Assembly (NCBI RefSeq): GCF_019802055.1
Contig: NZ_JAHVHW010000004.1
Span: forward strand, 496,001 to 560,000
Direction: 5' to 3'
Origin: Ferrimonas balearica
GTDB taxonomy: Bacteria; Pseudomonadota; Gammaproteobacteria; Enterobacterales; Shewanellaceae
Length of the DNA: 64,000 nucleotides
Made by a program: the position numbers and the translations under genes
Shown here: one piece after another, positions 14,568-24,700 of the stretch
Layout: every line of letters starts with the position of its first letter
Position numbering within the stretch: the first letter of the stretch is position 1
Notes under the pieces: model-generated
What the model saw: the letters and a program-made list of their open reading frames with translations, nothing else
The model's database searches: none
Told to the model about the DNA's origin: nothing

Positions 14568-17126
14568 TTATCTCTTAAACTTCATCTTCAAAGCAGACTT
14601 ATAAAGTCCACCCGCCCTCCACATCCCAGGGTATTTTGGACGATCTTCAAAAATACCCATGCTTTTCATTTTAACCAATGCGTTCTTAATTACCTGAGAT
14701 TCGCTACCATGTGACATGTTATTATGAATTTCTTTTGATAACTCATTAGGATCAAATGGCGTTGTTTTTCCAGCCAATTCATTAATAAGGCTGTTTACAA
14801 AGTCCTTAGCCTTATCGTGGCTCTCACCATAGTCGATGACATATGCAAGTTCCTGCTCAACCTCTTTAATAAATTTCTTAGACGCATCGGCATGTGATTC
14901 AATGATAACCGAATGGGACAGCCTCTCATCAACAATAGTTGTCTCAAACGAGTCTTGAATTCTTTTTTCAATGTTATCAAGGAAGGTTTCAAATAAGCGC
15001 GGATAGAATGACGATGTTGAGTCACTTGCTCCAGCTGCATCCGAGAAATAAGAAGAAAAGAATGTCAACGTAAGAATATTACTTCTCCTCAATTTATTTG
15101 GGAAAATTTTAAGAAGAATTTTCTTACATTCATCAATACTCAATCCAGCTTCTCTTATCCTACCAATATTATTCTTAATGTCATCTGTAGCATTCTTAAA
15201 GTGTCTTGCAAAGATATCCCTAGCATAGATCCTAGACAAAAGGAAATTAAGAATACTCTTTTCATCCCACTTTAGCTCAAGGCTTCTGCCAGATATCTGC
15301 TGTTCAATATTTTGTTTAGAATTAGATAAGAGAAGATCCGTTCTTATAAATAGCCTTACAGATACGTACCGCTTTATATCATTATCCGTTTCAACCATAT
15401 TCATGAACCTCAATAGAGATTCAACAAACAAATTTGTTTTTGATGAATCAACAGCAGTCTCCACACCGTCAATATAAAAACTCTTTTTAGCCCCGGAATA
15501 CGACCCAATTAGAAATCTTTTAAAACCATAACTTGATGAAAAATCGTCAGAATATACACCTGATTTTATATTTTCCTTTAGTGATGAAATGGCATCCTTT
15601 TCTATTTTTCCATTACTAATCATGCCAATGGTTAGTAAAGCCCACCAAAACTTATCGTTATCATTATCAACCAAGTCCATGAGCTCATGAAACTCTGAAG
15701 AAGGTGCACTTATGCCCATATCATTATCAGTACTAGAAAGTAGAGCTATACCATTATCTCTTCGACACAGCTCAGCAAAGAGCCGTGTTTTACCAGTGCC
15801 TTTCCTTCCATGAATATAATTAAACGGCGAATCTAGTCGGAACGATTGCGTGACCATACTGGTTTCAATAAACAGACCACTGTCTAATGCACCACTAAGC
15901 GACAACTCTTGTTCATCAATAACAAACTGATTGATACTTCCCTCAATAGCAGTATCGATTCCCAGAAGTAGGCGAAACTTACTAATGGAATTTCGATTGT
16001 CTACATGTAGGTCTTCAGGGTCAGGACAAGATTTAGAAAAGAATGCTCTATCATGATACCAATTAATCCAGTACTGATTTAGTATTTCTTCATTAAGAAG
16101 TTCTTCTTCATCATCACTTGATATTTGGTCAGCTAAAGTAGATAACAATTCGTCTATTTCATTTCCATGCTTTGAAATGACTGAGCTTTCACTATCTTCA
16201 GGATCAAGCGAAAAATTAACATAACAACCAGGATAATCCTTATTATATGAAAACAAAACGTCATAAATTGACCTTGCGCTTAAAGAAAGCCCATCCATCC
16301 TTATATTAATAACTGAGCTTCCAGGCCATTTTGATATGATTGGAATAACAGAAGAAGAAAGTCCAGTTCGATGATCAAACAAAACAACATTATATTTGTC
16401 ATCGGTTTCACAGTAGTCCCTCAGAACTTTAATACCATCAACAATCACATTGGGGTTAATTGCGACCTTGCTTGTGAATGCAGCAAAGTCCAGATCATAG
16501 TCAACCGGTGATGGTCGACAAGAAATCACGTCAACCTTTCCGTCAGTCGATATCGGCGTGAATGCTCTAAGCGGTTCGATCTGGTCGCTCCAGCCACAAA
16601 CCCCCATCAATGTATTTGCAAGAGTACTAGCTTCAATTCCAAACATAGTGTCTGAAGAGGGAGCTTCAATGTCTGAATCGACAACTAATACTTTATATCC
16701 ATCTTTGGCAATAGACTTAGCCAAAACTGATAAGAAGCTAGACCTTGCTTGACCACCTTTATAACCGTAAAAATGTATAGCTCTAACTTTACTCTGACTA
16801 TCAAGAGTAAATGTGTCCTGCTTCCTATAACGATTTGATAGTGCCGAAACCCAATGGGAAGACATGCTGACATCAGGAATAAATGAAAATCTAGATAGCC
16901 TATCTTGTTTAGTAATACATTCAATTCCTAACGATTTTACTGACATCGCCTCATGTATAACATTTAAATCCACATTAGATTTTGCAGATAATATATTTAA
17001 TTTTAAATCTTCATCCTGCAAATAAAACTCATCAGACAAGACAAATAGATACATCTTTGGATGCAGATAACCCAATTCGATATCAAAAGCCTTCCCAATA
17101 TTATCTATGAGATCTTTTAAGTTCAT
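14568..17126 (-). CDS. Large dual P-loop protein: ParA/MinD-like domain plus Sll1717/STAND-like ATPase
   Basis: The 852-residue protein starts with a 110-residue N-terminal region, then a ParA/MinD-type domain (about 115-300): deviant Walker A GYKGGQARSS (121-130), VLVVDSDIEAP (146-156) and NVVLFDHRTGLS (246-257), the last being the D-RTG signature of the KGGVGR subgroup. A second NTPase follows with P-loop GRKGTGKT (440-447) and Walker B-like FYIDGVET (550-557), as in Sll1717-family ATPases, and a C-terminal MWRAGGLYKSALKMKFK segment. The first Walker A lacks the usual GK(T/S) lysine. Its ATG overlaps the upstream gene's stop (TAATG). Codons are far more AT-rich than elsewhere. A defence or signalling role is inferred. 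Confidence 0.75.
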   Translation of the reverse strand: MNLKDLIDNIGKAFDIELGYLHPKMYLFVLSDEFYLQDEDLKLNILSAKSNVDLNVIHEAMSVKSLGIECITKQDRLSRFSFIPDVSMSSHWVSALSNRYRKQDTFTLDSQSKVRAIHFYGYKGGQARSSFLSVLAKSIAKDGYKVLVVDSDIEAPSSDTMFGIEASTLANTLMGVCGWSDQIEPLRAFTPISTDGKVDVISCRPSPVDYDLDFAAFTSKVAINPNVIVDGIKVLRDYCETDDKYNVVLFDHRTGLSSSVIPIISKWPGSSVINIRMDGLSLSARSIYDVLFSYNKDYPGCYVNFSLDPEDSESSVISKHGNEIDELLSTLADQISSDDEEELLNEEILNQYWINWYHDRAFFSKSCPDPEDLHVDNRNSISKFRLLLGIDTAIEGSINQFVIDEQELSLSGALDSGLFIETSMVTQSFRLDSPFNYIHGRKGTGKTRLFAELCRRDNGIALLSSTDNDMGISAPSSEFHELMDLVDNDNDKFWWALLTIGMISNGKIEKDAISSLKENIKSGVYSDDFSSSYGFKRFLIGSYSGAKKSFYIDGVETAVDSSKTNLFVESLLRFMNMVETDNDIKRYVSVRLFIRTDLLLSNSKQNIEQQISGRSLELKWDEKSILNFLLSRIYARDIFARHFKNATDDIKNNIGRIREAGLSIDECKKILLKIFPNKLRRSNILTLTFFSSYFSDAAGASDSTSSFYPRLFETFLDNIEKRIQDSFETTIVDERLSHSVIIESHADASKKFIKEVEQELAYVIDYGESHDKAKDFVNSLINELAGKTTPFDPNELSKEIHNNMSHGSESQVIKNALVKMKSMGIFEDRPKYPGMWRAGGLYKSALKMKFKR

Positions 17127-17554
17127 TATACACCTAATAACTTTGACAATTGAAACTCTAGGGCTTTAGCTTTAATAAGCACATCTGTTAACTGTGAATC
17201 AGAAGTTCCCGTTCCCCAATCAGATATATGCCGAATATATCTCATATGAGGATAGCTTCTAATTGGAACCGTGGTGGGCTGACCATCTAATCCATGACAT
17301 ATCATTTTTGATATACTGTGCTCTAGATCAGCATTGTAAGTATTCACTGTAGCATCTGGCAAATTTGGGTTGGAGGTACTACCCAGTTGTCCAATTAACA
17401 ACCCTATGTTGTGACCATTAGCCGTTGTCCCTTGATTTATCAACTCGGTTTTAAGGAGAAGCTCAATATGAACAATTGTATTATAAGCCTCGCGCAAAGT
17501 AGTACTAGAAGTACATTTTCCAGAGAACGACTTAATATTATAATTAAAAGACAA
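17126..17554 (-). CDS. Small helical protein, possibly HEPN-like, coupled to the dual P-loop ATPase
   Basis: The 142-residue protein has an N-terminal helix REAYNTIVHIELLLKTELI (21-39), a GHNIGLLIGQL segment (47-57), MRYIRHISDW (104-113) and a C-terminal helix DVLIKAKALEFQLSKLL. The GH-(N/D)-I-xxL-xxL pattern and helix order recall HEPN domains, but a canonical R-X4-6-H RNase motif is not clear (R105...H109 is one residue short). Likely start is TTG at 17554 with AAGGGA upstream. It overlaps the ATPase gene by one base and shares its AT-rich composition, so the two form one transcription unit. The family call is tentative. Confidence 0.6.
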   Translation of the reverse strand: MSFNYNIKSFSGKCTSSTTLREAYNTIVHIELLLKTELINQGTTANGHNIGLLIGQLGSTSNPNLPDATVNTYNADLEHSISKMICHGLDGQPTTVPIRSYPHMRYIRHISDWGTGTSDSQLTDVLIKAKALEFQLSKLLGV

Positions 17555-18048
17555 AGAAATCCCTTACATCATCCAATAAATACAGTTACAACAATACAAA
17601 GAAATCTAAAATATGCCTTCTTTAATAGTAGTGGAACAGAACTTGTTAGCAGTCACTAACTTTGGAGCGCCCAAGAAATGACAGATAACAATTTAATATT
17701 ATTTCATACGAGCGAGCTCCGCCCCTATCGCTTGATGAGACAGTTTCTAAGAAGAGAGCCATAGTAATCTGACAAAGTTATCAGACTTACAAATAAACGC
17801 AAAGGAGAAATGCTGTTCATGACCTTTAGCGTCGTCATACTCATAATGAGAAAAAGCTAAGTGATGGATAGCAACACCAAATGGCTAGAAAGTCATTCTT
17901 CCTACAAAGGCAGCTTCATCGATAATTGGTGAGAGTAAATTTACTTACAGCCATTTCACGTGCCACATTCAACGCTGTACCCAGTCAAGCTTGTCTCAGC
18001 TCGTAGTGTGCCCACTGATTACCGCGGTATCACGCGGTCAACCAAGAC
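17555..18048. other. AT-rich leader and flank of the two-gene cassette, no gene seen
   Basis: About 490 bases without a supported coding region. Composition changes from AT-rich next to the cassette to mixed near 18000. The promoter of the cassette should lie here, but no confident -35/-10 pair can be named. Confidence 0.3.
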
Positions 18049-18078
18049 AAAAAAGCGCCCCATCGGGCGCCTTTGCAT
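18049..18078 (-). terminator. Terminator downstream of the multiheme cytochrome
   Basis: On the minus strand, GGCGCCC-GAT-GGGGCGC is followed by six T. It lies 27 bases past the cytochrome stop codon. Confidence 0.85.
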
Positions 18079-18104
18079 TTACCAACCAGTTAAAGCGCTA
18101 AGAC

Positions 18105-19943
18105 TTACTCCTCCAGCATCTTACGCAGTACCGCGTTGTGGGTGGCGTCGTCCGGTGCTTTGCCGTCCTGGGACATCTCGTCACTACCGTGACAGGCCAG
18201 GCAGCTGCCGACGCGGCGAACCTTGTCCAGCTCCTCCTTATTGAACGGACGGGCACCCTTATGGTTGGTGGCCTGCAGGGCGTTGCCCTCTTCGTCCACA
18301 AAGCGTTCCAGCTCGAACGGCACCGGGGCTTCGCCATCGGGGAAGTTGGCGTTCATGTCGTAAACGCCGCTGCCCAGACCCCACACTTTCGGGTTGGTGT
18401 GGCACTCTTCGCAGGTGCGGGCCTGCTTGGTGGTGGTGTGAGCAAACACCGGGTTATGGGCCAGACCACTGGTGCCATCTTTGGTGGTGTAGGTGTGGTT
18501 GTTCAGGATCGCCTCTTCACCGTTCACCTGGGTCAGAATCACCTGACAACCCGGAATAAAGGTGGATACCTTGCCACGGGAGTTCACACCCAGGGCGGGC
18601 ATCTCCCAACGGACGTAGGAGCGGCTCTCCTGCCAGCTGAAGGCGTTCGCTTCGCGATTGCCCTTGTCGCTGGTCTGACTTGGATCGTCACTGTTGCCCA
18701 TCAGCCAATCACCACTGGGCTTGCTGATGTCCTGTTTGGCGTGGCAGCCGTAGCACTGCGGTGCCCAGGCGGTGTGGCAGGCGTGACACTCCAGCTTCTC
18801 CATATGAGCCGGGATCTGCACCATCGCAGCCTTACCCTCGGCAGAGAGTTCGGCGCCCGCCAGTTGCGGCACTTCCAGCACCTTGCCATCGGCCTTGGTG
18901 GTCAGGGTGACGCGGTCACCGTCCCGCGCCATGTGCTCCATGGGGTTGCCGCGGAGGGTTTTCAGCGTTGCCGGGCTTTCATTGGTGCCGTGGCAGGTTT
19001 CACACCGGATCTCTACCGCTTCGTGCTTCTTCTCATAGAGGTAGCCGTCGCCGTGCATCTCATCCTTGGTGTGGCAGTCGATGCAGGAGAGGCCAGCATC
19101 AAAGTGCAGGTCCGCCTGCAGGAAGTTGTAGTGCTTACCGTGCAGTTTGCCCTGCTTGCCACCCTCGGCGGTAAACGGAGTGCCATATCCATCAGACTCC
19201 ATCATCCCTTTGTAGCTGGTGCCGGTGCGGGCGCCCCGGTTGTGGCAGTGCTGGCACTGGTCCACGCCCGGGGTGCGGGTCATACGGTGGAAGCGCGGGC
19301 GGTCTTTCTGCGCCTTGTCGATGGCGGCGTCGCCCCCTTCATAGGTGCCGACATTGGAGTATTCCACGTGACAGGCGGCACAACCGGACGCGCGGTAGTC
19401 GCCATCCCGCTGATGGCCGTCGCTCCAGATGTGGCAACGCAGGCATTGGTTACGCAGGTAGTCGTCACCGATGGAGTTGGTATCGGATTCCGGCTTGGTG
19501 GGGTCATAACTGGGGATCTGCTTCAGCTCGGCCACCGTGCCGGGAGGCAGATCATCGTGCAGCGCTTTGACGTCGTAAGTGGCGTAGATGGCGTCTTTGC
19601 CCTGTGCGCCGAAGTCATAACGGGTGCCGGAGATCACCCCTGCCATGGTGGCGTGGATGGAGGTCTTGGCTTTATCCACCTCGTCGGAGTGGCAACTGCC
19701 ACAGGTTTCATCAACAACACGAAGGTCCGTGGGGTTGGCCCACATCCCCTGGTGCGCCGCCAGCTCCGTCGCGTCCGGGTTGCCCTGGTGGCAGTCGGTG
19801 CAGCTCAGGTCTGCCATCTCGGCCACATCCGAAAATTGCTCAATGCCCTGATGGCAGGTCAGGCATCCCTTATCCGCGTCCCATGCCCCATAAACGGGAA
19901 GCGCCAGGCCGAACAGTACTATCCATAAGTGTCGGTTTTTCAT
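18105..19943 (-). CDS. Periplasmic dodecaheme c-type cytochrome
   Basis: The 612-residue protein has a signal peptide (about 1-20) and exactly twelve CXXCH motifs, the first CLTCH at 27-31 and the last CLACH near the C-terminus. Twelve c-type hemes would be attached after export, so it should carry or catalyse periplasmic electron transfer, perhaps as a terminal reductase. No CX15CH or other unusual heme motif is seen, and an octaheme tetrathionate or nitrite reductase would have fewer hemes. No lipobox and no membrane anchor are visible. It is monocistronic, so the partner (for example CymA-type quinol dehydrogenase) is elsewhere. The acceptor is unknown. Confidence 0.88.
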   Translation of the reverse strand: MKNRHLWIVLFGLALPVYGAWDADKGCLTCHQGIEQFSDVAEMADLSCTDCHQGNPDATELAAHQGMWANPTDLRVVDETCGSCHSDEVDKAKTSIHATMAGVISGTRYDFGAQGKDAIYATYDVKALHDDLPPGTVAELKQIPSYDPTKPESDTNSIGDDYLRNQCLRCHIWSDGHQRDGDYRASGCAACHVEYSNVGTYEGGDAAIDKAQKDRPRFHRMTRTPGVDQCQHCHNRGARTGTSYKGMMESDGYGTPFTAEGGKQGKLHGKHYNFLQADLHFDAGLSCIDCHTKDEMHGDGYLYEKKHEAVEIRCETCHGTNESPATLKTLRGNPMEHMARDGDRVTLTTKADGKVLEVPQLAGAELSAEGKAAMVQIPAHMEKLECHACHTAWAPQCYGCHAKQDISKPSGDWLMGNSDDPSQTSDKGNREANAFSWQESRSYVRWEMPALGVNSRGKVSTFIPGCQVILTQVNGEEAILNNHTYTTKDGTSGLAHNPVFAHTTTKQARTCEECHTNPKVWGLGSGVYDMNANFPDGEAPVPFELERFVDEEGNALQATNHKGARPFNKEELDKVRRVGSCLACHGSDEMSQDGKAPDDATHNAVLRKMLEE

Positions 19944-20020
19944 CGTTATCCCTGCAGTGTTGCGGAGGAGAAAAGCCCCTCCAATCCCCTACAGGTTCAC
20001 ACCAACAATTTCGCAACACT

Positions 20021-20034
20021 TTGACCAGGATCAT
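20021..20034. promoter_or_regulatory. Possible FNR-type site upstream of the cytochrome
   Basis: TTGACCAGGATCAT matches the FNR consensus TTGAT-N4-ATCAA at eight of ten positions. It lies about 78 bases before the cytochrome ATG. Anaerobic control is plausible but unproven. Confidence 0.35.
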
Positions 20035-20133
20035 TAGCCTCACTAACGATAAGGTCTCTCTTTCCAGTCAGTTCAAATGTCTGATCTGGTTCAAATTTCA
20101 GGCTTTGTGATGAGGTTTTATGAAAGTTTTTGG

Positions 20134-21603
20134 CTACCGATTTTTGACTAGCATTCGCTCTACCCACTGGTCCAGCCTGGCTTCCAGATAGGGGTAGAAG
20201 GGGTTCCATTTCTGACGGAGCAGTTCGTCCGAGGGGATCGCCAACATGCCCCGCTCTCCCCGCACCGCCCGGCCGCCAAGATGGATATGCGCGCGCTGCC
20301 GGTCCCGGTGCGGCCCGAGGAGTGGATCCGCCTCCGGGATGGTCAGTGACACGTGTGACAGGGAGTGGACTTCCCGGGGCCAGGCGATCCCAAGTGGCAC
20401 TGCCTCGCCGCTCTGGATCTCCCGCGCCTGCACCTCCGGTTGTCCCGGACCGATGTTCTCCACAATAGTGGTTCTGAAGCGGGTCTGGCTGGCATCCAGA
20501 AACAGGGTGTAATCCTCAATGGGGTCCTGAGTCAGCAGTCGGTAGTCGAGCCAGGTGCGGTTGATGTCAAACAGCACCAGCTCATCCTCTGGTTTGCCGA
20601 GAGTGAGATAGAGGGACTCAAAGAGAGCCTGGGTATCCACCGTCTCATCGATCACCGAGTTGAAGGTGAGAATCGGCGGCATGGTGGCGATCTGCTCCGG
20701 CGAGAGGGGCTTAATCAGCGCCTGGTTGGCCTGAATCAGCTGATACACCACATCACCGGCATTCACCGCAAAGGAGCCGTATTTAAAGGGGTGGTACTCC
20801 AGCGCCAGACTTTCCCAGGCCAGTTTTTCCAGTCCCAGCCACTGGCCAAAGCGGTTCTGCCACCAGGCACCCTGGGCGATGGGATCCAGGCCCATCGCAG
20901 GCGAGAGAAACACCATGGCATCGTATTGCGGGGCCTGGCCCTGAGCCAGCCTCGACAGGGTGTGATTCAACCCCAGCGCTGCGCCGGTGGAGAAACCCAC
21001 CAGCATCAGCGGCTTATCCCCCACCTGTTTCGCCAGATAGTCCGAGGCCAGTCGGGTAGCGGATTGCAGGTCCTGCCACTCCAGGGTGGTCAGCATGGAG
21101 GGCACGGTGCCGTGTCCGGGCAGACGCAGGGCCACCACATGCGCCCGCTCGGCGAAGTGACGGGCCAGATGGGTCATGTAGTAGGGGGAGTCGGACATGC
21201 CGTGGATCAGCAGCACCCCGAATTCGGCATCCGCGTTGGGCCACTCAAAGCTGCGGTTCCAATTGGGATCCCACTGTGAGGGGTCGGAAAGGCTGCCGTG
21301 GAAGTAGCGGTTGAAGGGCTCAACCGGCAGGGTTTCGGTGCGTCGATAGACCCGCCGCTCCAGCTCATCAAAGAGGATATTTTCCTGGGCCAGGTAGCGC
21401 TCAAAGCTGTCGATGCCGTCGTCGTGGCGAAACTCCTGCTTCAGCACCGTGGTGTGCCAAAGGGAGAGGTCCGGCTTGCTGTTGAGCCACATGATCCCGG
21501 CGGCCAACGCCGCTACCGTCGTACCCAAACTGCCGTAGATCAGCGCCAGTCCCAGATGTTTGCTGACGCCAATCACCTTGCGACGCACCATAACCACCAC
21601 CAT
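20134..21603 (-). CDS. Membrane-anchored alpha/beta hydrolase
   Basis: The protein (about 489 residues from the ATG at 21603; 485 from the ATG at 21591) has one N-terminal membrane helix and a serine hydrolase domain: FGVLLIHGMSDSPYYM (oxyanion region), LRLPGHGTVPSM and the nucleophile elbow LVGFSTGAALG (GxSxG). These fit lysophospholipase/esterase-type hydrolases. The substrate is unknown. The reading frame stays open further upstream into the metH control region, where coding is unlikely. It is divergent from metH, with about 170 bases between starts. Confidence 0.78.
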   Translation of the reverse strand: MVVVMVRRKVIGVSKHLGLALIYGSLGTTVAALAAGIMWLNSKPDLSLWHTTVLKQEFRHDDGIDSFERYLAQENILFDELERRVYRRTETLPVEPFNRYFHGSLSDPSQWDPNWNRSFEWPNADAEFGVLLIHGMSDSPYYMTHLARHFAERAHVVALRLPGHGTVPSMLTTLEWQDLQSATRLASDYLAKQVGDKPLMLVGFSTGAALGLNHTLSRLAQGQAPQYDAMVFLSPAMGLDPIAQGAWWQNRFGQWLGLEKLAWESLALEYHPFKYGSFAVNAGDVVYQLIQANQALIKPLSPEQIATMPPILTFNSVIDETVDTQALFESLYLTLGKPEDELVLFDINRTWLDYRLLTQDPIEDYTLFLDASQTRFRTTIVENIGPGQPEVQAREIQSGEAVPLGIAWPREVHSLSHVSLTIPEADPLLGPHRDRQRAHIHLGGRAVRGERGMLAIPSDELLRQKWNPFYPYLEARLDQWVERMLVKNR

Positions 21604-21710
21604 AAATCCCGATAGGAATGAGCAGTTTAGCCCGTCGATTCCAAGGCCGTAAGGGATTTTTCCCCAACCGGATTTCGAAGCTGGTCTTTCACCCCATCCT
21701 CTGTTTAAAT

Positions 21711-21726
21711 AGACGTCTATACGGAT
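21711..21726 (+). promoter_or_regulatory. MetJ box upstream of metH
   Basis: AGACGTCT is a perfect 8-base Met box, followed directly by the degenerate second box ATACGGAT. MetJ binds tandem Met boxes with S-adenosylmethionine, so metH is probably repressed when methionine is plentiful. Confidence 0.75.
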
Positions 21727-21773
21727 AAAAGGCCATAACCGGGCCAGCGAACAGCAAGTAAGGAAGTGGCGGT

Positions 21774-24700
21774 ATGTCGACGCAACAGGCACTCGAACAG
21801 CAGTTAAAAGCGCGGATCCTGATTCTGGATGGGGCGATGGGCACCATGATCCAGGGCTATAAACTGGACGAGGACGACTACCGGGGCGAACGCTTTGCTG
21901 ACTGGCACGTGCCGCTGAAAGGCAACAATGACTTGCTCTCTCTGACCCAGCCCGAGATCATCTCCGCCATCCACACCGCCTACCTTGAGGCGGGCGCGGA
22001 CATCATCGAAACCAACACCTTCAACAGCACCACCATCGCCATGGCGGACTACGAGATGGAATCCCTCTCCCGGGAGATCAACTTCGAGTCGGCCAAACTG
22101 GCCCGTGCGGCGGCCGATGAGGTTGCTGCCCGAACCGGCATCCCCCGTTTCGTGGCCGGAGTGCTGGGCCCCACCAACCGCACCTGCTCCATCTCCCCGG
22201 ATGTGAATGACCCGGGCTTCCGCAATGTCCACTTTGATGACCTGGTGGCGGCCTACACCGAATCCACCGAAGCGCTGCTGGATGGCGGCTCAGACCTGAT
22301 TCTGGTGGAGACGGTGTTCGATACCCTCAACGCCAAAGCCGCCCTGTTTGCCATCGACTCAGTATTCGAAGCCCGCGGCCAGAGCTGGCCGGTGATGATC
22401 TCCGGCACCATTACCGACGCCTCAGGACGCACCCTGACCGGCCAGACCACCGAAGCCTTCTACAACTCCCTGCGCCACATCAAGCCGATCGCCATCGGCC
22501 TCAACTGCGCGCTGGGCCCCAAGGAGCTGGTGCCCTACATCAGCGAACTGAACCGCATCAGCGAGTGCGCGGTTTCCGCCCACCCCAACGCGGGCCTGCC
22601 CAATGAGATGGGCGGGTACGATGAGACTCCCGCCCAGATGGCGGCGATCATCGGCCAATGGGCCGCGGACGGCTGGCTCAATATCGTTGGCGGCTGCTGC
22701 GGCACCACCCCCGATCACATCCGCGCCATCGCCGACGCCGTGCGCCCCCATGCGCCCCGTACGCCCCCGGCCCACCTGACCGACGGCAACAATGTGGCCA
22801 CCCGCCTGTCCGGGCTGGAGCCGTGCAACTTCGACGCCGACTCCCTCTTTATCAACGTGGGTGAGCGCACCAACGTCACCGGCTCCGCCCGCTTTCTCCG
22901 TCTGATTAAGGAGAACGATTACGAGACCGCGCTGGAGGTGGCCCGCCAGCAGGTGGAGAGTGGCGCCCAGATCATCGACATCAATATGGATGAGGGGATG
23001 CTGGACGCCGAAGCGGCAATGGTGAGGTTCCTGAACCTGATCGCCTCGGAGCCGGAGATCAGCAAAGTGCCGATCATGATCGACTCCTCCAAGTGGGAGG
23101 TGATCGAAGCGGGCCTCAAGTGCATTCAGGGCAAAGGGGTGGTGAACTCCATCTCCCTGAAAGAGGGGGAGGAGGCCTTCCTGCATCAGGCCAAGCTGAT
23201 CCGCCGTTATGGCGCCGCTGCCGTGGTGATGGCCTTTGACGAAACCGGACAGGCTGACACTTACGAGCGCAAGGTGGAGATCTGCACCCGCGCCTATCAG
23301 GTGTTGACCGAAAAGGCGGGTTTTGCCCCAGAAGACATCATCTTCGACCCCAACATCTTCGCCATCGCCACCGGCATCGAAGAGCACGACAACTACGCCG
23401 TAGACTTTATCGAGGCGTGTCGCACCATCCGCGACACCCTGCCCCACGCCCGCCTGTCCGGCGGCGTCTCCAACGTCTCCTTCTCCTTCCGTGGCAACAA
23501 CCCGGTGCGGGAGGCGATCCACGCCGTGTTCCTTTACCACGCCATCCGCAATGGCCTCTCCATGGGGATCGTCAACGCCGGTCAGCTGGCGATCTACGAC
23601 GACATCCCCAAGCCACTGCTGGAGCGGGTTGAGGATGTGGTACTGAACCGCCGCAATGACGGCACCGAACGTCTGCTGGAGGTGGCGGAAGAGTACCGGG
23701 GTGGTGGCAAGCAGGCGGAAGACCCCAAGGATGCCGAATGGCGCAGCTGGCCTGTCAACAAGCGGCTGGAGCATGCGCTGGTCAAAGGGATCACCGAGTT
23801 TATCGAAGAGGACACCGAAGCCGCCCGCCAGGCCGCCGATCGCCCATTGGACGTGATTGAAGGGCCGTTGATGGACGGCATGAACGTGGTGGGCGACCTG
23901 TTTGGCGCAGGCAAGATGTTCCTGCCCCAGGTGGTGAAATCCGCCCGGGTGATGAAAAAGGCGGTGGCCTACCTCAACCCCTATATCGAGGCGGAAAAGG
24001 TCGAGGGCCAGTCCAACGGCAAGGTGCTGATGGCCACGGTGAAGGGCGACGTTCACGACATCGGCAAGAACATCGTGGGGGTGGTGCTGCAGTGCAACGG
24101 CTACGAGGTGATCGACCTCGGCGTGATGGTGCCGGTGGAGAAGATCATCGAAGTGGCCAAAGCGGAGAAAGTGGATGTGATCGGCATGTCCGGCCTGATC
24201 ACCCCCTCCCTCGACGAGATGATCCACAACGTCAAAGAGTTCAGCAAAGCGGGGCTCACCTGCCCCGCCATCATCGGCGGCGCCACCACCTCTAAGATCC
24301 ACACTGCGGTGAAGATCTACGAACACTACGAGCACGGCGCCATCTATGTGGCGGACGCGTCCCGCACCGTGCCGGTGGTGGCCAAACTGATCGGCCCGGA
24401 TCGCCACGCCTTTGTGGAGCAGACCTACCGGGAGTACGCCGACCTCAAGGCGAAGCGGGAAGCCCAGGGCAACCGCAAAACCCTTATCCCGCTGGAGGCC
24501 GCCCGGGCCAACCGCAACCAGATCGACTGGGCCAACTACACCCCGGCGGTGCCCAAACAGCTGGGCGTGCAGGTGTTTAACGACTACCCGCTGACCGACC
24601 TGATCGACCGCATCGACTGGACCCCCTTCTTCCGCAGTTGGGGCCTCCATGGCAAGTACCCGCAGATCTTCAAGAACCCCACCGTGGGGGCGGAAGCGAA

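Noticed and set aside
17104-17109. R105-to-H109 as a HEPN ribonuclease motif (protein numbering of the small cassette protein)
   Set aside because: The spacing is three residues, shorter than the R-X4-6-H of known HEPN nucleases, so catalytic activity is not claimed.
18138-19928. A 596-codon open frame opposite the multiheme cytochrome
   Set aside because: Mirror of the CXXCH-rich gene: composition bias explains the lack of stops, and no domain is seen.
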